The notes beneath the pieces were generated by a model. The model was not told the DNA's origin and did not search any database. It saw nothing but the letters and a program-made list of their open reading frames with translations. From the NCBI GenBank assembly GCA_037176705.1, contig CM073887.1, positions 62,395,001 to 62,459,000 on the forward strand: a stretch of DNA of 64,000 nucleotides, written 5' to 3'. The first letter of the stretch is position 1; every line of letters starts with the position of its first letter. Source of the DNA: Molossus alvarezi (taxonomy: Eukaryota > Chordata > Mammalia > Chiroptera > Molossidae). A program made the translations under genes and the position numbers. This document shows, piece by piece, positions 28,543 through 53,896 of the stretch.

Positions 28543-31500
28543 TAAATGAGCATGCAAAGAAGCAGCTAACTTGCAAGCATGCTATCATAGCATGATTTAT
28601 AAGAAGCCAAAGGCAACTCCATGCCTGAAATTTTAACAGTTCAATTATGGTTCATTTGCATAAAGGACAACTGAATGACAGCTAAAATCTCTACTCTAGA
28701 AATATGCCACATGGAAAATGCACATAGGAAAATGGCCATGTGGGCAGCACAATCCCATGAAGACAGCTGGGTGCCAGTAAACCCAGTGCTTGTTACCAGG
28801 ACCTGCAATTGCAGGGTCTCTGTGTCTGGTGCTCCTACAGTGCCATCAGGAGCCCTCTCAGGCTATTTATGTCACATGGCAGGAAGCATGTCCATGATAC
28901 CTGGCCTGGGTAGTCAGCACAGGAAGAGAGGATCCTGACCCCTAACCCTCCATCACAGGCCAAATTTTCTATACTGGCCTGCCTTTTGGTGATACAGGAC
29001 ACTGCAGTCATCCCCCTGTCCATCCTACCAGAGCTCAGGCCTTGACCTCCCCACATCTAATCCAATCCATGAATGCAGCCACTTCTTACCATTTTTATCT
29101 CTTTGCCAAACTGGTCCAAACCCACTGAGCCCTCACCTCCCCCCTGGGCCTTGCTACCATTCTTACCCAAGACTTTGCTGTCTCATACCTGGCCAGATAG
29201 CTCAGTTAGTTAGAGCATTGTACCAATATACCAAGGTTGCAGGTTTAAGCCCTGGTCAGGGCACATGCAAGAGTCAACCAATGAGCCATGGCCAGTGTGG
29301 CTCAGTGCTTAGAGCACTGGCCTGTGCACTGAAGGGTCTTGGGTTCGATTCCTGGTCAAGGACACGCACCTGGGTTGCAGGTTTGATCCCCAGCCCTTGT
29401 TAGGGAACATGAAGGAGGCAATCAATCGATGTGTCTCTCTCAGTTCGATGTTTCTCTCCCTTCCTCCTTCCCTTCCACTCCCTCTAAAAATCAATGGGGA
29501 AAAAATATCCTCAGGTGAGGATTAACAATGATAAAAATCAACCAATGAATAAGTGGAACAACAAATCATTGTTTTTCTCTCTTTCCCTTCCTCTCTCTCT
29601 AAAAATAAAGACTGCTGTCTCCACCTAGGCAGACAGAAACCAGAGGAAGCTTTTTTTTCCTTTTTTAAAAATCATCACCTGAGGATATTTCTCCATTTAT
29701 TTTCAGACAGAGTGGGAAGGGGAGGGAGGGAGGGAGAAACATCCCCCGACTGGAATCGAACCCACTACTCTTTGGTCCATGGGCTGACGCTCTAACCACT
29801 GGGCTACCAGCCAGGGCCAGAAGCATCTTTTTACAATCCACAAATCATCCCATTTAGAGTGACGCTCAAACTTCTGCCACTCTCCTCTTTCTCATGCACC
29901 AACCTTATGCACGCCCCAGGGTCTTGTGTTATTCCTGACACCTGGACCGACACAAGGCATCTTCTCCTCTAGGATACCTCCCTGAGCCCTAATGAGGCCA
30001 GGTGTCCCCTTTCATGTACCAGGCCCCTTGATCACCCTTGTCTGGGACAGACATCCAGCATGATGACTACTGGCTCCTCCATGTACCCTTCTCCTCAGTG
30101 TTTAGAGCAGAACCATCCCTCACCCCACTGGGGACCCACCATAGAAAACAGAGGGTGGGTCATGAAAAAAGGGGTAGTCAGTGCCAAAGAGCAGGTAGGC
30201 ACTGTAGCTCCAGGCACCCAGATAGAAGAGGAACTTCCAGGCACTCTCAGGCATCTTGGTGGCATCTCGAGGCTGCAGGCGGCACCGCTTCGCCAGGGGC
30301 TGTGGGTGAGAAGATGGGTGGCCATTAGGGCTGGGAGCCGCTCCTTCAGGTTAGGGAGACCAAGGTCCAGGGATTTCCCAACTGGGCAGTGTTGGGGAGG
30401 GGCAGTCCGGTACCCACAGCTGCCTGGAGTAACCAGAGCCCACATGTGCCTGCCAAAGGCTAAACTTAGAGCCCAGCTGTCTGGCTGAGGTGTGCCGAGG
30501 GGAAGGGGGAGCTGAGGGAAATCTAGGGTAGGCTGTGTGAGCCGGGAGAGGGACATGTGAGCAAGTGAGGTCAATGGGGTCTGCACAGGGGAATCAAGCT
30601 GCTGGGGAGTCATGGGGAACTGGGGGTATGACAAACAGGGGATTAAAAAAAAAGACATGGAGGGGACTGTGGCAGTGAACCTGTGAAGAGACTATGGAGG
30701 AGATTTGGGAACACTGGGGGGAACTTGGAGGGCTGGAACTCCAAAAGATCCTCAAGGAGGGAAACGTGAGGAAAAGGATGCCTCAGATGAGGAATTTGGG
30801 GAGATGAGAGAGGAACGGGGGAAGATGGAGGGGGTATTTGGGAGAGGATATGAGGACATTACCTCTTTTGTCCAAAGAGATAATGGGGCAGGGAAAGGAT
30901 GGCACATTGAGATGGGGTGACCTGGGGGGACATCAGGGAAGACATGAGGGAAGTGGGGGCATGCAATGGTGAGGTGCAGAGGAATTTGACAAGGTGCATA
31001 GGAATTTGACTCTCGGGTCCTGGGTGGGACGGGCTCTCAAGCTCCCCACCCACAGGGCTCCAGAGCTGCTGGGCCAAGCCCTGCCCCCTTCCCAGAGGCG
31101 GAGGGGGCTGGAGCACCTCCAGTTGTCATAGAGACAGCCAGAGACAGCTCCTGTAACCCCTGGCAACCAGGCTGCTGCCAAGAAGATGAGCTATGGAGGA
31201 CCACGCAGCCCCTCCATTTATTCTTGGGAGTGGCGAGGCTCGAATTGGGGCAAGAAGCTGTGAGGGCCCTGGGAGGGAGTCTGACCTCTGGGGATTCCAA
31301 AAGTGAGGGGGAATGCGAGCTTGCTGTCCCCCTGCCCAGCTCTCTCAGGAATAATTCCCTCAGAAACATGGGGAGAGAGCCTACTCTTCCTTGGTGGTCC
31401 CAGACCAACCACATCCCCCTCCTGAACACTGGCTCTCATTCTCCTGGACCTCTCATTTACCAGCTGAAAACTGGGAAGGTGGGGGAGCAATAAAGCCCAA

Positions 31501-32683
31501 TTGAGACCAGGGCTAACTATGGAAGGGACCTTGTCATACCCGCCTCCCCCTCCCTGAGCAGGATGACAACTGGGGTCTCTCCCCTACGAGGGTGATGTGA
31601 GGAGGGAGCGGGGACAATGGCAGCCAGACAACACCCTATCCCGACTTAACAAGAGCCAGCCTCTTACCAGCCAGCAGAGAAAGGCCCCTTTGTTAGTGTT
31701 AGGCGCTCTCTATCCCTGTACCCCTGCCACGTCCAGCCAGACTAGGCTCCAGCTGGTCCAGGAGGGAGTCACAGCTGTGCTAGGGGCCCAAACACCTTCC
31801 CAAGGATGGGAAGGAGGCCAGGCACCAATGTCACCTCATGGTCACTCTCCGGCCGGGGTGGTCAGACTCACTGAAAACTGGGCATTTCTGTCAGGGCCCC
31901 TTGGAGGCAGATCCAGGCCCTTCCATCTCCCCAAGTCAGAGACCACCAGCGTGGAAGATGAGCCCAGGCCTTTGCCTCCCTGGGGGTAGGCGCTGACTCC
32001 AAATAGGCATGAGGCAGTGACAGGGTCCTTACCCTGTAGGAGCGGAAATGGGGGCCCTGCGGGCTGCAGTAGACCCCAGACCTCGCTCCAGGTTGGGCTC
32101 TGAGGGGGCCAACCCTGCATGGTTCGAAAGTTCCATGCGCAGACCACCCCTGTGTGCCAAGCCCTTCTCGGCTGTACACAGGGCCACCTGTCCCGCAATG
32201 ACAGGAATGGGTCATACTCCGTTTCCCCCAAATCACGAATACCCCACCCACATCGGGGACCCAACATCGAGGGTTTCCCCCGCCCGGCCACACCCCCGCA
32301 TTGCGTCCAGAGCTCCTACAGCCAGGGACCTCCCACGTTCAGTGACCCAGCTTGCAGGGGCAGAAAGGGGCACGCGGTGGCCCGGGGTCCCCCCGCCCGG
32401 GACTCCCCTTGTCCGTGTCCCTAGCCGCACTGACCCGAAAAAGGCGCGTGGTGGCCGCCGAGCGCAGCGCTGTCCAGCCCAGTGCGCCGAGAGCCAGCAG
32501 CAGCAGTTCGGGAGACGCCAGGTGCGCGTGCTCAGCCAGGCCGCGGTGCGCCAGCCCCCAGCCGCAGTCCGCGCAGCCCCGTGCTGCCGCCACCACACTG
32601 CCCCAGCCGCGCTGCACTAGCTGCGCGTAGCTCGGCATAGGCTCAGGCCCAGCTGGGCCCGCCATGGTCCCTGCAGCCGCCAT
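12527..32683 (-). CDS. CERS1: CERS1, ceramide synthase 1 (7 exons, 350 aa)
   Basis: CERS1 is an ER multi-pass enzyme that N-acylates sphinganine with C18 acyl-CoA; it is high in brain and muscle. Exons at 32683-32435, 30299-30140, 25725-25545, 23147-22986, 22366-22219, 21990-21881 and 12569-12527 join to exactly 350 codons, as in human. The TLC domain holds catalytic His182-His183 (IHHVVT) and the FLHDISD motif (about 208-214). There are several Leu/Phe-rich membrane segments, including YFFFNALLLLLTLMNLYWF. The protein lacks the Hox-like domain of other CerS, as expected for CERS1, and ends NGLVKDKRF. I chose the ATG at 32683, where MAAAG opens as in human. GDF1 follows in the same mRNA. No lesions are seen. 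Confidence 0.97.
13041..13285 (-). mobile_element. Ves-type SINE, type A
   Basis: A T(n)AATCCTCAGTCGAGG tail starts it and the head ends CCAGCCAGGAC. It is sense to CERS1. Confidence 0.92.
13748..13961 (-). mobile_element. Ves-type SINE, type A, 9-bp target duplication
   Basis: TGAACTCTT is repeated at 13739-13747 and 13962-13970. The GAGGA box of the tail is missing. Confidence 0.93.
15310..15495 (+). repeat. L1M-type 3' end
   Basis: The pattern of an AAAATGTTCTAAAACTGA-like stretch followed by GGTTGCACAACTCTGTGAAT and an AATAAA end matches old mammalian L1 3' termini. Confidence 0.6.
15510..15775 (-). mobile_element. Ves-type SINE, type A, with internal duplication
   Basis: The tail is AATCCTCACCCGAGG and the head ends CCAGCCAGGGCT. 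An extra CCGCACAACCAA unit lies near 15640-15660. Confidence 0.93.
15975..16212 (+). mobile_element. Ves-type SINE, type A, 11-bp target duplication
   Basis: GTGTCTCTCTC is repeated at 15964-15974 and 16213-16223. It is inverted relative to the SINE 200 bp upstream. Confidence 0.94.
17154..17350 (+). mobile_element. SINE, type C
   Basis: The head is GGATAGCTCAGTTGGTTAGA and the body has AACAACAAATCGATG, then a pure (TC)n at 17285-17328. Confidence 0.88.
17285..17328. repeat. (TC)n microsatellite inside a SINE
   Basis: 22 uninterrupted TC units, expanded from the CT-rich body of the type C SINE. Confidence 0.95.
17365..17449 (+). mobile_element. SINE head fragment, type A
   Basis: Only the tRNA-like head is present, and it stops at GCACGTACC. 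It is 3'-truncated. Confidence 0.85.
17463..17642 (+). mobile_element. Ves-type SINE, type B
   Basis: The head is GGCTGGTGTGGCTCAGTGGT and the tail AATCAATAAAGAAAA. It is the third SINE in a row, all on the plus strand. Confidence 0.88.
17976..18239 (-). mobile_element. Ves-type SINE, type A, 10-bp target duplication
   Basis: TGCTGATCTG is repeated at 17966-17975 and 18240-18249. The tail is an expanded TTTTG-rich run. Confidence 0.93.
18262..18520 (-). mobile_element. Older type A SINE
   Basis: The tail is AATCCTCAACCAAGAC and the diverged head ends ACTGGCCAGGGCT. Confidence 0.88.
18955..19325 (+). repeat. LTR-like interspersed repeat
   Basis: The stretch from GTAGGTTGAACGGTGGTTCC to TTATAGCAGCCCCAGG, with an AATAAATTTCTGTTGTTTTA poly(A) region, resembles mammalian MaLR-type solo LTRs. 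The exact family is uncertain. Related copies lie at 45107, 49805 and 50750. Confidence 0.55.
19343..19597 (-). mobile_element. SINE, type A, in shared target site
   Basis: It lies between TGCCTTTTATTTT at 19330-19342 and 19598-19610. It has an (A/T)-rich tail, then AATCCTCACCTGGGG. Confidence 0.92.
19611..19815 (-). mobile_element. SINE, type B, in shared target site
   Basis: It lies between the second and third copies of TGCCTTTTATTTT (19598-19610 and 19816-19828). Confidence 0.92.
19840..20145. repeat. L1-type fragment
   Basis: Phrases such as GTAAAGATAGTACAAAGA and AACTAAACTGCAGACTTT match old L1M sequence that is common in mammalian introns. Orientation was not determined. Confidence 0.55.
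20933..20938 (-). terminator. CERS1: Candidate poly(A) signal for short CERS1 isoform
   Basis: AATAAA on the minus strand, 943 nt after the exon 6 boundary. It could end an mRNA that retains the start of intron 6. Inference only. Confidence 0.3.
21881..21990 (-). CDS. CERS1: CERS1 exon 6
   Basis: It encodes residues 301-336 (YIVAFAAKVLTGQVRELKD...KPSKA) plus GA of Glu337. The donor GTGAGT begins at 21880; read unspliced it gives GAG then TGA. Confidence 0.96.
22219..22366 (-). CDS. CERS1: CERS1 exon 5
   Basis: After the junction Trp251 it encodes 49 residues: FWFRLYWFPLKVLYATCHCS and the YFFFNALLLLLTLMNLYWFL membrane segment. It ends in phase 0. Confidence 0.97.
22367..22985 (-). repeat. 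CERS1: CERS1 intron 4 with CT-rich degenerate minisatellite
   Basis: From about 22430 to 22970 the plus strand is almost all C/T-rich, with recurring TGGCCCTGCCCCTT-like units at irregular spacing and C-runs near 22945-22970. No exon lies in it. Confidence 0.6.
22986..23147 (-). CDS. CERS1: CERS1 exon 4
   Basis: It encodes YHNVGILVLFLHDISD..., with the acidic/His motif of the TLC domain, to CLSFSLS plus TG of Trp251. It reads SHHPLH where I recall SYHRLH in human. Confidence 0.96.
23932..24187 (-). mobile_element. Ves-type SINE, type A
   Basis: The tail is AATCCTCACCTGAGG and the head ends CCGACCAGGGCT. It has an internal GAGA-rich run. Confidence 0.92.
24457..24730 (+). mobile_element. Ves-type SINE, type A, 15-bp target duplication
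   Basis: TAAAGTTGAAATAGC is repeated at 24442-24456 and 24731-24745. The tail is an AAAT-expanded run. Confidence 0.95.
24862..25102 (+). mobile_element. Young type A SINE, 13-bp target duplication
   Basis: ATATTGCCATTTC is repeated at 24849-24861 and 25103-25115. The body is close to the consensus of the other copies. Confidence 0.95.
25545..25725 (-). CDS. CERS1: CERS1 exon 3 (catalytic histidines)
   Basis: It encodes residues 138-196: WTPGMAVPWDIAVAYLLQGS, FYGHSIYATLYMDVWRKDS and the LIHHVVTLVLIISSYAF Lag1 motif with His182 and His183. Confidence 0.97.
26660..26960 (+). repeat. L1 3'-region fragment
   Basis: Phrases such as AGCAGCACTAGTCACAGTAG and ACAATGGAATATTATTCAGC are classic old mammalian L1 sequence. 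Confidence 0.75.
26965..27210 (-). repeat. L1 fragment, opposite orientation
   Basis: ACATTGTTGTGTAACCATCC and the end TTTTTGTGTCTGGC match L1M sequence read in reverse. It abuts the previous fragment. Confidence 0.6.
28259..28540 (+). mobile_element. SINE, type A, 16-bp target duplication and (AAT)n tail
   Basis: AATAAATGAGCATGCA is repeated at 28243-28258 and 28541-28556. The tail has grown into an (AAT)n run at 28497-28540. Confidence 0.95.
28497..28540. repeat. (AAT)n microsatellite
   Basis: About 14 trinucleotide units in the tail of the SINE at 28259. Confidence 0.95.
29187..29608 (+). mobile_element. Type C SINE interrupted by another SINE
   Basis: The head and 5' body lie at 29187-29284, and the body resumes at 29549-29608 (AAGTGGAACAACAAATCATT). 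The SINE at 29285-29537 sits between them. Confidence 0.9.
29285..29537 (+). mobile_element. Inner type A SINE of a nested pair
   Basis: The target duplication TCAACCAATGA at 29274-29284 and 29538-29548 lies inside the older type C SINE. Confidence 0.94.
29651..29817 (-). mobile_element. Internally deleted type A SINE
   Basis: The tail (ATCATCACCTGAGGATATT) and the head (CCAGCCAGGGCC) are present, but the middle (the ATCGATTGG region) is missing. Confidence 0.88.
30140..30299 (-). CDS. CERS1: CERS1 exon 2
   Basis: It encodes residues 84-136: PLAKRCRLQPRDATKMPESA, WKFLFYLGAWSYSAYLLFG and TDYPFFHDPPSVFY. One base of Asp137 remains. The acceptor is CACAG and the donor GTGGGT. Confidence 0.96.
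30300..32434 (-). other. CERS1: CERS1 intron 1
   Basis: It is purine-rich on the plus strand at 30650-30960. There is no SINE and no exon. The part near exon 1 is GC-rich. Confidence 0.8.
32435..32683 (-). CDS. CERS1: CERS1 exon 1 with start codon
   Basis: It encodes residues 1-83 (MAAAGTMAGPAGPEPMPSYA ... LLLLALGALGW ... RLFR), an ER-lumenal start and the first membrane segment. The donor GTCAGT is a non-consensus but valid GT site, phase 0. A second in-frame ATG lies at codon 7. Confidence 0.96.
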
Positions 32684-32850
32684 ACCGCCGGCTCGCTGGC
32701 TGTCCCTGACGCCTGCGCCTGCCCGCGGTGGCCTCCGGAGCCGCACACCCAGTGTCACGCGCCGCAGCTGGGCGGGGGGCGTGCTGGCCCGAACCCTGGA
32801 GACAGAGGGGCGGGGCAGACGTAAGCTCCGCCTCGGTGGGGGAGGCTGGC
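32684..32850 (-). promoter_or_regulatory. CERS1: CERS1 5'UTR/promoter, CpG-rich
   Basis: It is dense in CpG, with a GC box GGGGCGGGGC at about 32808-32817, upstream of the start codon. The CpG-rich zone extends through exon 1. The exact start site cannot be read from sequence. Confidence 0.6.
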
Positions 32851-33268
32851 CCTAGGGCCCTCCAGCCTGAGCAATATGGGGGCATGTAGGTGCTGGTTGT
32901 CCCGGTGGCAGCCGCAGGGACCACCGGGTGGTTAAGTCCTGGCATACTCGCGTGCGTGCTGGAAGCGGGCCCATGCTCTGCCCCATTTTTCATGGGAGGA
33001 AACCCAGGCGCAGAGCACAGAGGCCCTGGGCCTAGCCCACCCCACCCTGTGTTCCGGACAAGAGGCAGATGGTCACCAGCAAGCAGTGCCCTGGACTGGG
33101 CACTCCCTCCTCCCCAATCCTCCAGCCTGTCTGTCCCACCCTCAGACCTCAGCATCCCGAGGCCAGGCACAGACCCAGTGCATCCAGTGGCCTCACTACA
33201 TTCCGTTGGTCTAGTGTAAATGAAGGCCTCTGTTCTTCTCAAAAGGATACTGACCACTCAAGAGTGAT

Positions 33269-33450
33269 GGCCCGACCAGTGTGGCCCAGTGAATTGAGCA
33301 CCATCCCACGGACTGAGAGGTCCCGGTTCGATTCCAGGTCAGGGCACATGCCTGGGTTTCGAGTTTGATCCCCAGCGGGGGGAGTGCAGGAGGCAGCTGA
33401 TTGATGTTTCTCTCTCTCTGAAAAATTAATAAAAACATATTTAAAAACAA
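33269..33450 (+). mobile_element. Ves-type SINE, type B-like
   Basis: The head is CCCGACCAGTGTGGCCCAGT and the tail AATTAATAAAAACATATTTA. Confidence 0.88.
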
Positions 33451-34077
33451 AAACAAAACATGTGGAGACTCTGCCCTCTAACCCAGGTCTCCTGGACTGG
33501 GGACCTGAGTATGGACCCAGGTTTGCTCCTCTGTACCTACCCAGGATTCAGGGGTTCCAAGTGTGAGGTTAGGGTTGCAGACATCAGGGGGATCTCTGGA
33601 GGAGTGGCCAGGGGGGCCTCCGTGCCTGAAGGTCACGTGATGTTCTCCAAGACCCTGAGGACCGGGCAGGACTCCACTGCAGCAGGTTAACACAGGCCTG
33701 TGGAGAGGCCAAAGGAATGGGTGCCCACTTGGGGGTGGGGGGTTGCTCAGAGGCTGGATCAAGACCAGGCTTTATTGGGACCACCCCAGGTAATCATCCA
33801 TCATCCACCGATAGGCCCTGTGCCTACAGCCCCCAACAGCCATCTGGTCTTCTGTTGGGGACAAAACCTCATTGGCACTGATAGCTCCCAGGACTCCTGC
33901 CCACCCCTGCCCCTCCTTTCCCAAGATGTTATCTCCCAGCCTTTGAGATGCAGAGTGCTGGCATCAGAGTGGGCTCTGAAGGAGCTAGGCTAGGACCCAA
34001 GCAGCTTGATCCATCTGATCTTCGGGTGCACAGGTAAAAACAGGTAGGAGTCAAGGGGCTTTCATTTAAAATAAATA

Positions 34078-34235
34078 TTTTTTTATTTTTGAGAGAGAGG
34101 AAGGGAAAGGGAGAGAGAGAGAGAAACATAGATGAAAGAGAACATCAACTGGCCACCTCCCACACGCCCCCACTGGGGATCGGGCCCACAACCTGGGCAT
34201 GTGCCCTGACCAGGAACTGAGTCACACAGCCAGGG
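34078..34235 (-). mobile_element. SINE, type B, head-shortened
   Basis: CAAGGGGCTTTCATTT at 34052-34067 matches 15 of 16 bases at 34236-34251, a decayed target duplication. The region around the A box is deleted. Confidence 0.88.
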
Positions 34236-34315
34236 CAAGGGGCTCTCATTTCTTCTCCTTCCCCTCACCCCCCCACCCCCAGTTCTGCAGCACATTCTGT
34301 GGCTCCACCTTCAAA

Positions 34316-34550
34316 TTTTTTTTTTATTCTTACCCAAGGATATTTTTTCAATTTTTTGTTCAGATAGAGTGGGAGGAAGAGAGAGAAACATCAAAGTGAA
34401 AAGGACACATGGAGTGGTTGCCACCCACACGACCCATCCAGGGCTAGGGACAAACTGCAACCTAGGTACATACCCTTAGTGGGAACCAAACCCAGTTCTC
34501 TCTGGACTGCAGGCTGATGCTCTTACCGCTGAGCCAAACCGGCCAGGGCC
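34316..34550 (-). mobile_element. Ves-type SINE, type A
   Basis: The tail is ATTCTTACCCAAGG and the head ends CCGGCCAGGGCC. Confidence 0.92.
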
Positions 34551-34839
34551 AAATGTTTTGTTTCGTTTTTAATTTAAAATTTTTAAATTTTTGTTAGACA
34601 TTTCTCCTTTTTCCCTTATTGACACCCTCCTCCCAAACCCATACCTCCCCGCCCCACCCCGCCCCAGCATTGTTGTCTATGTCAAATGTTCTTGAATTCG
34701 GCTACTTCTCTGCACTTGCACAGCCTCATGTGGTCCTGGGCCACCTCCTGCCTCCTGCCTGGCAGCATCCTGGCTTCCTCCTTACCCAGCACAGAGGTCA
34801 GAGGGAGCCTTCTCTGCTTACAGTTCTTGTGGTTTCCAT

Positions 34840-35165
34840 TACTCAGAGTAAAAGCCCAACTTCTTTGACTCATTACTTGCCCTCCTCTCCACCTTGTTCC
34901 CTCCATTAGAACCACACTGGGCTCCTCCCTATTCCTCTAATACCACTGGCACAGGTCTGCCTCAGGGCCTTTGCACTGGCTGTTCCCTCTACCTAGAATA
35001 ATGTTGTTCCCCTAGGTACTGGCAGGGCATCTTCTTCTCTAACTTGAGGCTTCACCTACAAATATCATTTGCTCAGTGTACCTCCCTGACCCCCATGCCC
35101 CCAATCTGTCTTTTTGGCACTTGTCACCATCTGTCCTATTGTACCTTCTACTATTTTGAATGTGC
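34840..35165 (-). repeat. L2-like remnant
   Basis: CAGGGCCTTTGCACTGGCTG and CCCTCTACCTAGAATAATG follow the L2 3' consensus in reverse. Confidence 0.6.
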
Positions 35166-35786
35166 AATGGACAGGGGTTCACTCATCCCATTGGATGACT
35201 AATGCTACAGTCAACCTGGCAGGCAGAGAGGCTCAGAGCTGGGCTGGCTGGACATGCCCCCATAGGCCGGCCCGGCCTGTGGGGGTAGCCCTGAACCTTC
35301 TCAACCACCCTTCTCTGTCCTTCTACCCAGTCTGGTGTCCATGGTGCCCATCTAGTAATAGGAGAGGGCCCTGCCCATCAGCCCAACCCAGCCCAGCCTC
35401 TAGTTTCATTCTGGCAGAGCCCAGAGAGGAGGTTGCCAACAGGTGGGTGCAGGAGAGGAATGGAAAGTAGCTCCTGGTGCTGACAGTTGGACACCAGGAC
35501 TCCCAGGCACCAGGGGCTGGTAAGGGGCTGCTGAGATCTCATGACTGGTATCCCTTCCCTGCCCCACCTGAGAGGGCAGGCCTCCTCTCTCCTCACTGAT
35601 GCCCCTGCCGGGGGAGGCCTGCCCTGCACCTCTCCCCTGCTGAGCTCCCTGACAGGCAGGGAGGGAGGTTTGGGTAGACATCTGAGGCAGATGAGGCCAG
35701 GCACTGAGAACCCAGGTGTCTTATCTCCTCCCTGGGAAGGACCCAGACAAAGGGCAAGAATCCCTGTCCAATTCATGGAGCCCAGT

Positions 35787-36010
35787 ATGACCTCAGGGCC
35801 TTTGCATGGGCTGTTCCTGCTGCCTAAGATGCTCGTCCCCAGAACCTGGCCTAGCAGCAACTTATTGTTTGGGTGGACACAGCTTGATGGTGACCTCATT
35901 CCAGAGGCCCCCTAACCCACCTACCCACCTCCTTCTGTTATCCTGCTTCTTCTTATCTCACAGGGCAATCACTATGCGTTTATCTCTCCACCCTGGTGCT
36001 CCAGCACCCA
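35787..36010 (-). repeat. L2-like remnant
   Basis: CAGGGCCTTTGCATGGGCTG again matches the L2 3' pattern in reverse. Confidence 0.5.
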
Positions 36011-36059
36011 CGGCCCTGATCACAGCAGGTCTCAGACTTGGCTGATGACTCACTGCACT

Positions 36060-36260
36060 GCAGCAGCAAGGAGCATGGGCCTGGTGGAGGCTAATGTCTA
36101 CTAACATGAGGACCCAGCACACTGCTTCCTGACTTAGCCGAGCTGAGGCTTGAGCACTTTTGGCCCCCTCACAGCCTACAGACCACTGGGGGGTCCTGGG
36201 TTTGAATTCTGATGCTCCTCATGATGGCTGTGACCTCTCTGTGCCTCAGTTTCCTTGGAT
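36060..36260 (+). repeat. MIR-like remnant
   Basis: CTGGGTTTGAATTCTGATGC and TGTGCCTCAGTTTCC resemble the MIR core. Confidence 0.45.
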
Positions 36261-36476
36261 GCGAACTGGGCTTGGGGGACATGGCTGTGCCTTTAGCTCA
36301 GCTGCATGGGTAAGCTGTTTTGAGGGGCAAGGGAGTCCTGGCAACTGCTGATCATAGACCATGGTCTCCAGGACTCCATACCCAGGCCATTCCTGTCCCA
36401 GCCTTGGTTCCAAAATGCCCCTTTCAAAGCAGCTAGTGCAAACACGGTTCAGGTGGGAATACCCACAGTGGAGACT

Positions 36477-36482
36477 TTTATT
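36477..36482 (-). terminator. COPE: COPE poly(A) signal
   Basis: AATAAA on the minus strand, 137 nt after the COPE stop. Confidence 0.85.
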
Positions 36483-36619
36483 GAAAGGAGGAGGCTGGGC
36501 TTCCAGCCTCTGTCTCTGGTCAGCCAAAGTGAGGGAGAAAGGAAGGCAGGTGCCCAGTGGGAACGGCAGAATAGCTGGGCCTCACCTTCCCACTGCAGAA
36601 ATTGCATCTGGGGCCAGCC

Positions 36620-53293
<16,674 letters not shown>

Positions 53294-53366
53294 GTCTCTC
53301 TCGTCTCACCCACTTCTTCCTGACCGACACGTAGACAGGAAGCAGGGAGCCACCGGGGGGAACGCC

Positions 53367-53378
53367 GGGAAATGTAGT
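53367..53378 (-). promoter_or_regulatory. ACTACANNTCCC element, COPE side
   Basis: Reverse complement ACTACATTTCCC fits the ZNF143/THAP11-associated SBS motif. It lies 74 nt upstream of the COPE start. Confidence 0.75.
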
Positions 53379-53432
53379 TTACTCCTTTCGGCCTGAAGAG
53401 GACCCAATGGGAGACTCCTAAACAAGAGTAAA

Positions 53433-53698
53433 TGCCCTAGCTGGTGTGTCACGATGGTCAGAGCGTGGGCCTGCGCATCTAAGGGTCACGGTTCGATTCT
53501 GGGTCAAGGCAGTACCTGGATTGCAGATTGATCCCCGGACGGTGGGGGCGCGTGCTTGAGTGGATGTGTCTCTCAAATCATGTTTCTCTCTCTGCCGCTT
53601 TCACTTTCTCTCTTCTACCCTCCTTCCCTTCCTCTCTCTCTAAAACTCAATGGAAAAATATATTTTCCGGTGAGGATTAACAAAAATAAATAAGTAAA
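53433..53698 (+). mobile_element. SINE, type A-like, inside the divergent promoter
   Basis: The head is GCCCTAGCTGGTGTGTCACG and the tail GGTGAGGATTAACAAAAATA. It is diverged (GCGCATCTAAGGGTCACGGT), so not the youngest layer. Confidence 0.9.
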
Positions 53699-53700
53699 GT

Positions 53701-53712
53701 GGGGGGGGGGGG
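53701..53712. repeat. G(12) homopolymer in promoter
   Basis: Twelve Gs lie directly after the SINE tail, 20 nt from the DDX49-side SBS element. Confidence 0.9.
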
Positions 53713-53731
53713 ATTTGTCGCAGGGCACTTC

Positions 53732-53743
53732 GGGAATTGTAGT
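53732..53743 (-). promoter_or_regulatory. ACTACANNTCCC element, DDX49 side
   Basis: Reverse complement ACTACAATTCCC is the exact SBS consensus, 154 nt upstream of the DDX49 ATG. Confidence 0.8.
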
Positions 53744-53896
53744 TTGATTTAATACTGCGAGCCAAGGAGAAAACCTTCCAGGAATTTAAGGGTGGGACCA
53801 TGAAGACGTTTGATCCAATCAATGGGGAAAATCTCATTGCGTCATTGGCACGCGCCGGAAGCGCGGCTCACACGGTTTCAGCGGCTGACGGTAAGG

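Larger units (their letters stand above)
25726..30139 (-). other. CERS1: CERS1 intron 2 (L1, SINEs)
   Basis: It holds L1 fragments (26660-27210), SINEs at 28259-28540, 29187-29608 (nested) and 29651-29817, and an L2/MIR-like trace near 28160-28250. The stretch 27215-28150 is C-rich, with no feature assigned. Confidence 0.75.
32851..36476. other. CERS1-COPE intergenic region
   Basis: It holds SINEs at 33269-33450, 34078-34235 and 34316-34550, L2-like remnants (34840-35165, 35787-36010) and an MIR-like piece (36060-36260). No gene is seen. Confidence 0.75.
53294..53896. promoter_or_regulatory. COPE-DDX49 divergent promoter region
   Basis: 603 nt separate the two start codons. Both ends are CpG-rich, and each gene side has a GGGAAWTGTAGT element (53367-53378 and 53732-53743). 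A SINE of about 265 bp and a G(12) run lie in the middle. Promoter function is inferred from gene layout and motifs. Confidence 0.75.

Noticed and set aside
30095..30658. Minus-strand ORF of 187 codons around CERS1 exon 2
   Set aside because: It is an alternative frame over exon 2 and flanking intron; the exon 2 frame is fixed by homology.
32643..33257. Minus-strand ORF of 204 codons upstream of CERS1
   Set aside because: It crosses the CERS1 start in another frame within a CpG-rich promoter; a chance open frame is likelier.
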